The notes under the pieces: generated by a model | Database searches by the model: none | The model's input: only the letters and a program-made list of their open reading frames with translations | Told to the model about the DNA's origin: nothing | Translations under genes and position numbers: made by a program | Part shown: piece after piece, positions 60,301-64,000 of the stretch | Position numbering within the stretch: the first letter of the stretch is position 1 | How the letters are laid out: each line of letters starts with the position of its first letter | Origin: Panopea generosa | Taxonomy: Eukaryota; Mollusca; Bivalvia; Adapedonta; Hiatellidae | Direction: 5' to 3' | NCBI GenBank assembly: GCA_029582155.1 | Contig: CM055899.1 | Coordinates: 51,618,520 to 51,682,519, forward strand | Length of the DNA stretch: 64,000 bases

Positions 60301-62588
60301 TGCCAAGTTCTCTTGGATGAATTGAATAGCTTCGTAGGCTTGACATTGCCATTGTTGTATGTTATGACATTTAGTAATCATAAGAAAAAGATATTTAAAA
60401 TAATGATTTGAATTAACCCCTGCTCCCACACTGCCACAGAGTGACAGAACAGAAATGATAGTCAATAAAGAACAAAGACTAAATACAACATAATAAGTCG
60501 GTCATACTTATAGAGACATAGTCAGTTCTGAAATTCTCTCACTTTTCCCGGTCTTGTTCAAACTCTAAAACTTGTGATTTACACATGCATAATGTTATGG
60601 GGAGCTAACCTTACATAAAAATTAATACATTTAAGTCTATTTATGTTTAATTATTTTTATTATACCGCAAAGTGTATTTGTAATAAAAATCTGGGCATCA
60701 GGGCAAGTTAGTACTACTTCTGCTAGTTTATTTTGATAAACAATGTTCAGAAACTGTATAATTATATAGAATAACTAATACTAGAAAATTTGACTGCAGT
60801 TACTCAAACTGTTGCATTTAAAAATGCCAATAAACTATATTAAATAATGCCAACAGATTAATACTTATTATTCTATATACAGTTTCATTTTTTGATATAG
60901 TTCTGTAGGCATTTTTAAATGCCAACAGTTTAAGTAACTGCTGTCCAATTTACTAATACTAGTTATTCTGTATACAGTTTCATTTTGTCAATCAAAATAA
61001 ACACAGTTCAGTTTATTATATATAAATGTTATACAAATACAATTCATTTTTACAGTTTTCTTAGTTTTCAATCCTACACTTTTACGAGCAATGTAGTTAG
61101 TATTGAGCACATTTAATACATGTAATATAAATTATGCTGTTGTATTGGAATAGCCATATCAGTTGATAAAATACTGACTTTCTCCATTTATCAATACATG
61201 TGTGTTTTTTATGGATTTCAAAAAAAAAAGAAGAAAAAGCCTACCTACCTACCCAGTTCTAAAATCTAGGGTCGGGCAAGGGGAAACAGAGATATTTTTA
61301 AGTGTGGCCTTACATGTCCTTAAAATATTCTGTGATAGATTACAAAAAACACACCCAAATATACTTCGGAAGTTGTAAACAAACAATTTTTAAAGGTGGC
61401 CTCATCATTTTATTTTTTAACCATAAGCCAATAGTGTTAGTTTAAACTTATTTATTTAACTTTGATAACAAACTTATACAAGTCATGCTCTATATCTTCC
61501 TGGGTATAACCAGTAATAAGCATATACGGAAATAATGTCTTGCTCAAGGACATTACCCATAGCTGTCAATCATGTGTGATACATTTAAAAAGAAACTTTT
61601 ATTGTCTTTTCATACATCCGAAAAAACACAAACAAGTGCTTCCACCTGGATTCGAATCTTGGACCTCCTGGGCAGACGCCTTTACAGACAGGCAAGGGAA
61701 GACAAAAAACACGAATTTTGAATTCGAAAGCCTCCAAAATTCAGCCTCTGTTTAATAAGATAACAAAGTCTTGAGAATATGATAAATCAATCGATAACGA
61801 CATTTTGATTTTGTAAATTGTCAAAACATATTATCAGTTATAATATAGATTAAGTTGGAATTAAAGTCAACAAATAAAAATTAAATTTGATCACCTTACT
61901 ATATTTTCTTTTATAGAATATAATTGCACATCAAGTTTTTTCTAAAATTAATCAGTATAAAATTTGCTGTGATTATTTCTGAAATGTCTCAAAGAAATAA
62001 ATTTTACAAGGACCATTATGGTCTCTTACAATGTTTGTTTAAAAAAATAAAATAGGGAGCAAATAATACTGTTAACACACAATATTGTTTAATTAACAAT
62101 AACTTTACTTAACATTTTATTCATTCTTACTGACAATTAACAAATCCAACCTAACAGTAAAAAAATATTTAGTTATTAATAGTTGTCTCGACCTCAGCCT
62201 CTAATCACAACGAGTAATCTCCCGTTTGAACGTCCTTCAAATCATGTAATAGATTAATGCACAAATAACCTTAAACATTACGTATTTTCGAGTAGTTGTC
62301 AAATATTCTTCATATATAAAATGCATGCATATAACAGTTATTGTTCAAACGTGCTTATGAAATAAATATGGTTATCTTCATAAGCAACTTGTCGCGCGTG
62401 AATAAAACTCAGTAACTGCACGTCCACCGTCTGATGTTCTTTCTAAAGTCAACGTGTCTTTTGCATAGATAATAGCGTTTATTATGTATAAAACAGAAAA
62501 ACCTCATGCAAATTTGACTTACCAGGTTTGTTGTTGTAAACGATCGCTTCAAAAGGCTTGTAGACGGACGTGCAAGTCTTGAAAACAT
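45250..62588 (-). CDS. MDH2: MDH2, mitochondrial malate dehydrogenase (8 exons, 337 aa)
   Basis: Oxidises L-malate to oxaloacetate with NAD+ in the mitochondrial matrix (TCA cycle, malate-aspartate shuttle). Eight exons join in frame with GT-AG borders to 337 residues; human has 338. Seen: an arginine/serine-rich targeting peptide ([16 protein letters not shown]); the NAD-binding GASGGIGQP loop; the [10 protein letters not shown] substrate loop with the MTRDDLF turn; [22 protein letters not shown]; the catalytic-histidine block [23 protein letters not shown]; and the C-terminal [10 protein letters not shown]. All key residues are present, so the enzyme should be active. The residue after LD is S where most family members have I. 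Convergent with SKIC3; intron 1 holds several transposons. Confidence 0.97.
45550..46560. repeat. Diverged repeat family, also at 49250 and 56330
   Basis: Loose units with AATTTTCCCA, TTCCTATGTAAAA(A/G)TC, TTACAAGGTCCC, and GAGGATAATTGAA. The same vocabulary occurs at 49250-49985 and 56330-56880. Non-coding. Confidence 0.55.
46576..49213 (-). mobile_element. PIF/Harbinger-like element, copy C, interrupted
   Basis: Left end GCGCTTTTCCAGAAATAAAT and right end TTTCTTGAAAAGCCT match copies A and B in decayed form. The inner left part (46590-47148) aligns along its length with 52380-52910 of copy B, and the right part (48850-49213) with 52925-54178, with much of the middle missing. A 1.4 kb hAT-like element interrupts it at 47149. 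Flanking trinucleotides are TAA and TTA. Confidence 0.7.
47149..48548. mobile_element. hAT-like non-autonomous element nested in copy C
   Basis: Ends CAGGGCTCAAACT (47149-47161) and AGTTTGAGCCCTG (48536-48548) are perfect 13-bp inverted repeats of the CAGGG type. CTCTT flanks both sides (47144-47148 and 48549-48553). Subterminal parts carry related GGAGAAGTGG / GGCGAAGTGACAG words. No transposase. Confidence 0.8.
49250..49985. repeat. Same family as 45550-46560
   Basis: Two to three loose units (AGAGAATTTCCT, AAAGTCCCCT(T/C)ACTG) ending in ACGGACAAAAGACACATGGC and CATCACAAAAGCTCATAGAT, a typical dispersed-repeat end. Confidence 0.55.
50298..50450 (-). CDS. MDH2: MDH2 exon 7
   Basis: Acceptor TTTCCTATAG, donor GTAAAT. 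Encodes [16 protein letters not shown] and [10 protein letters not shown]. Phase 0, 51 codons. Confidence 0.95.
51105..51340 (-). mobile_element. SINE, reversed
   Basis: Tail ATTTTCAACACATTATATTC first, body ATTTCAGAATGAATCTAAGA, and head AGTGCCTTAGACTATTTGAC. Same family as 23518. Confidence 0.65.
51341..52056. other. MDH2 intron 6 remainder
   Basis: A 121-codon plus frame at 51517-51882 has no recognisable domain. Overlapping minus frames mirror it. Treated as non-coding. Confidence 0.45.
52057..52128 (-). CDS. MDH2: MDH2 exon 6
   Basis: Acceptor TTTTTTTTCAG, donor GTAGGT. Encodes [20 protein letters not shown] and KAGA. Phase 0, 24 codons. Confidence 0.95.
52361..54178 (-). mobile_element. 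PIF/Harbinger-like element, copy B
   Basis: Ends GGGCTTTTCCAGAATTTAAT and, inverted, ATTAAATG...: TTAATTCTGGAAAAGCCC. TAA at 52358-52360 and 54179-54181 is a clean 3-bp target duplication. The interior is collinear with copy A (reversed) for nearly all of its 1.8 kb. It lies in MDH2 intron 5. Confidence 0.85.
54265..54545 (+). mobile_element. SINE with tRNA-Lys-like head
   Basis: GGGCCCGGTTAGCGGAGTCG (A-box), GTGTCATAAATTCAAATCC (B-box), then TCATCTCTCACCGTTG and GCGGAGGTAAGTGCGCCC. Related to the reversed copy at 25445. Confidence 0.65.
54756..54860 (-). CDS. MDH2: MDH2 exon 5
   Basis: Acceptor TTGTTTCAG, donor GTAAAT. Encodes [19 protein letters not shown] with the catalytic histidine. 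Phase 0, 35 codons. Confidence 0.96.
54945..55140. repeat. Dispersed repeat, partner of 325-510
   Basis: Shares TCATTATCATTAATAA..AAAATCCAAATGG, ATGACAAAATCGATATT and GTGGTAATCTTGAAACGAAA with the first intron of the window. Confidence 0.6.
55452..55527. repeat. ~32-bp imperfect hairpin in MDH2 intron 4
   Basis: AGGGAGATCATTGATATCAC faces GTGATATCAATTATCTCCCT, with further pairing into GGAATT/AATTC and a short loop. Confidence 0.75.
56085..56210 (-). CDS. MDH2: MDH2 exon 4
   Basis: Acceptor TAATTTACAG, donor GTAAGG. Encodes [18 protein letters not shown] and [15 protein letters not shown]. Phase 0, 42 codons. Confidence 0.96.
56330..56880. repeat. Same family as 45550-46560
   Basis: AAAAGAGAATTATGTTAAAT, TTCCCATGTAAAAGCAAAAT and the TTACAGGGCC word set, in intron 3. 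The 120-codon plus frame at 56477 lies inside it and is not a gene. Confidence 0.5.
57470..57579 (-). CDS. MDH2: MDH2 exon 3
   Basis: Acceptor TGATGTTCCAG, donor GTAAGT. Encodes [15 protein letters not shown] and [10 protein letters not shown]. Phase 1 in, phase 0 out. Confidence 0.96.
57834..58086 (-). CDS. MDH2: MDH2 exon 2
   Basis: Acceptor TTTTTCTCTCCAG, donor GTAAGA. Encodes [37 protein letters not shown] and [12 protein letters not shown]. Phase 0 in, phase 1 out. Confidence 0.97.
59350..60065. mobile_element. hAT-like element nested inside 58901-61287
   Basis: Ends CAGGGGCCGGCAAAAGCACT and (reversed) CAGGGGTCAGGAAAAACTTT, followed by AAAAGCACTCGTC-type matches on both sides. Flanking TGTGA words (59344-59348; 60067-60071) may be part of an 8-bp target duplication. 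Confidence 0.6.
60742..60991. repeat. Foldback repeat with ~70-90 bp arms
   Basis: GAATAACTAATACTAG, GACTGCAGTTACTCAAACTG and GCATTTAAAAATGCC on the left are mirrored on the right (GGCATTTTTAAATGCC, CAGTTTAAGTAACTGCTGTC, CTAATACTAGTTATTC), separated by about 75 bases. Confidence 0.8.
61433..61700 (-). mobile_element. SINE, reversed
   Basis: Begins AGTTTAAACTTATTTATTTA, then GTCTTGCTCAAGGACATTAC, then CTGGATTCGAATCTTGGACC (B-box complement). Related to 41905. Confidence 0.65.
61741..62522. other. MDH2 intron 1 start, nothing recognised
   Basis: AT-rich. No repeat ends or coding frame seen. Confidence 0.5.
62523..62588 (-). CDS. MDH2: MDH2 exon 1 with targeting peptide
   Basis: ATG at 62588-62586, then [18 protein letters not shown] and NL, donor GTAAGT at 62522. 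Arginines and serines without acidic residues fit a mitochondrial presequence, and the wording resembles vertebrate MDH2. This is the first ATG in frame; the next in-frame ATG would lose the presequence. Confidence 0.95.
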
Positions 62589-62619
62589 CTTGAATTTCTT
62601 TCGAAACCGGCGTTATGCA

Positions 62620-62700
62620 AAGAGACTGACCTGAGCGGAAACGGAACTACCAGACATGCGCAATGAATGACTACAAGTTATTGCGCACTTGACAACATTG
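62620..62700 (-). promoter_or_regulatory. Likely MDH2 promoter with ETS- and NRF1-like words
   Basis: Just upstream of the start codon is a local GC-rich patch in AT-rich DNA. GCGGAAACGGAAC (62635-62647) holds two CGGAA ETS/GABP-type cores, and TGCGCA occurs at 62657-62662 with another GCGCA at 62683-62687, an NRF1-like half-site. Such motifs are usual for nuclear genes of mitochondrial proteins. There is no direct transcription-start evidence. Confidence 0.4.
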
Positions 62701-63684
62701 CACTATTTCTAAAATTATGAATAAGTAATTAAGTGTAAATATTTATACAATTGTTTTTAAAACACTTTTGCGGTGATCTATGAAATATATTTAATATATT
62801 TTCGTTATTTTTATACATATAAAATAAATATTATGACTGCATTATAGTCGACGTCTGTCTAACTACTTTTTCACAGCGTAGGTATCCATTGTGTACATGA
62901 TTTGTCATTAGGTCAACTATATTTTTTGCACATGAACTTGCAGCATAGAAAATATATAGAACAGCACACCAGCATTGCCAGACCATGGAGGGTTGTAAAC
63001 TATTGGAGCCCACTGAGCTGTATAATATGTTACAGCAGGCAACAATTTTCTCCAACTTAAGTGATCAAAACTATCTATTATTAATAGGTTAGTAAGTATA
63101 CATTAGTGATTATTTCCCCCTTCATTTCTCGTGTCATAAGGCATAAATTGATAAAAGTCGCTGATTCATTCAGTTTATTCTAACTTACTTTAGTGAGACA
63201 GTGGAAAAAAGTTTTATGCATGGCAATAGAATCCGTTTCCTTTGTAGAACCTTCTTCTCAGTGTGGGAGCAAATCTGGGACATCTGGCATGACCGACCAA
63301 TGCTCTATCCACTGCACTACCCCCATGTGGTTTTATTTAGTGTCAGAGATATAGACAGTATAACTGCAGTAGTAGAGGTCTACCTTGTATGTGCAAGGTT
63401 GTAGTTATCAGATTTAGAATTTTTATGTTCCAGTTCTGTTCAGGAGAATTGCTTGACCATCAGTCTGATCGGAGAAGCAACTGTCTTGAAGTTTCTACAA
63501 TTAGACAAATCATGCTTCAAAGATTTTGAATGGAACATGAATCAAGCATATACAGATAAAATATACCAAAAATGGCCATGATGGATCTGAAACCCATTGC
63601 TATCTAGCCCTTGGTATTTTACCATTCTCTACCACCAACATGCACTCAGCAGACTACACACTCCAGGGAGAGTCTTTGATTTAA
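62701..63684. other. Upstream intergenic, one SINE-like patch
   Basis: 63200-63330 contains GTAGAACCTTCTTCTCAGTG and ACCAATGCTCTATCCACTGC, reading as a reversed tRNA-like head. The remainder is unremarkable. Confidence 0.4.
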
Positions 63685-63860
63685 AGATTTAAACTTATTT
63701 TACTTTGATTGTGAAACATGTTCTTCCTGTGTAGAACCCGTACTTAGCATTATGCGGATTCAATGTCTTGATCAAGGACACCACACACAGCTGTGGTGGA
63801 CGGTTGAACCCATGACCAATCTGATGCTCTACCAGTAAGTCACTTAGTCCACAATTAATA
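63685..63860 (-). mobile_element. SINE, reversed
   Basis: TTTAAACTTATTTTACTTTG start, GTCTTGATCAAGGACACCAC, CGGTTGAACCCATGACC (B-box complement) and TGATGCTCTACCAGTAAGTC (A-box complement). Related to 41905. Confidence 0.7.
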
Positions 63861-64000
63861 ATGTTGTATGTATATTTGTTACTAAATGAATTTTTAACAT
63901 TTCTTCCAGATGGTCCCAAACAGTGATTGAAAGACTGTATAATAAAATAGTTCTTGTGACATGCACGTTTGGCATTGCAATGCTCAAACTAAATGTTTCG

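Larger units (their letters stand above)
58901..61287. mobile_element. TIR element in MDH2 intron 1
   Basis: Left TGTTTCCCCTTGCGCGACCG and right (reversed) TGTTTCCCCTTGCCCGACCC give inverted ends of about 20 bp. No transposase was seen. A second TIR element lies inside at 59350-60065. No clear target duplication. Confidence 0.6.

Noticed and set aside
1..64000. CRISPR arrays, operons, phage or defence systems
   Set aside because: The direct repeats are contiguous minisatellites without spacers, and the gene structure is plainly eukaryotic.

Overview
This window looks like nuclear DNA from an AT-rich, repeat-rich invertebrate. It is most likely a lophotrochozoan and probably a bivalve mollusc, although the species cannot be fixed from sequence alone. 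The grounds are canonical GT-AG introns, vertebrate-like exon layouts, many tRNA-derived SINEs with A/B-box heads, TIR elements carrying internal tandem repeats, and frequent TACATGTA-type intron motifs. There are no prokaryotic signals (operons, ribosome binding sites, CRISPR arrays) and no intact tRNA or rRNA gene.

Two protein-coding genes are supported, and they converge. (1) Positions 1-35498, plus strand: the last 25 coding exons, about 1,000 residues, of SKIC3 (TTC37/Ski3). This is the TPR scaffold of the cytoplasmic SKI complex that feeds RNA to the exosome. Its 5' part lies before the window. The stop codon is at 35496-35498 and an AATAAA follows at 35556. (2) Positions 45250-62588, minus strand: a complete 8-exon MDH2 (mitochondrial malate dehydrogenase, 337 aa), running from a targeting peptide to the stop. 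Intron 1 is 4.4 kb and full of transposons. The two genes serve unrelated pathways (RNA decay; TCA cycle/NADH shuttle), and nothing in the sequence links them functionally.

Everything else is introns and a 9.7 kb intergenic stretch filled with repeats. Three PIF/Harbinger-like non-autonomous elements (681-2529, 46576-49213, 52361-54178) share TIRs. The two intact copies have 3-bp TWA target duplications, and one copy is split by a 1.4 kb CAGGG-ended hAT-like element. A second hAT-like element sits inside another TIR element in MDH2 intron 1. A broken Crypton-type tyrosine recombinase lies in SKIC3 intron 2. Two SINEs in SKIC3 have internally expanded into minisatellites (50 bp x ~27 and 21 bp x ~25). 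A 1.9 kb array of a 45-bp monomer at 29050-30905 has a 328-bp higher-order period. A 147-bp repeat x 8 sits inside a TIR element at 13160-14707. Palindromic GTGATATCAC arrays flank a ~0.5 kb core at 38939-39722.

The most unusual gene-linked observation is that three SKIC3 exons (6, 15 and 17) each have a partial, decayed tandem copy spanning an exon-intron boundary next to the functional exon. I found no convincing new biochemical system. The interesting signals concern repeat birth, exon duplication and transposon nesting.
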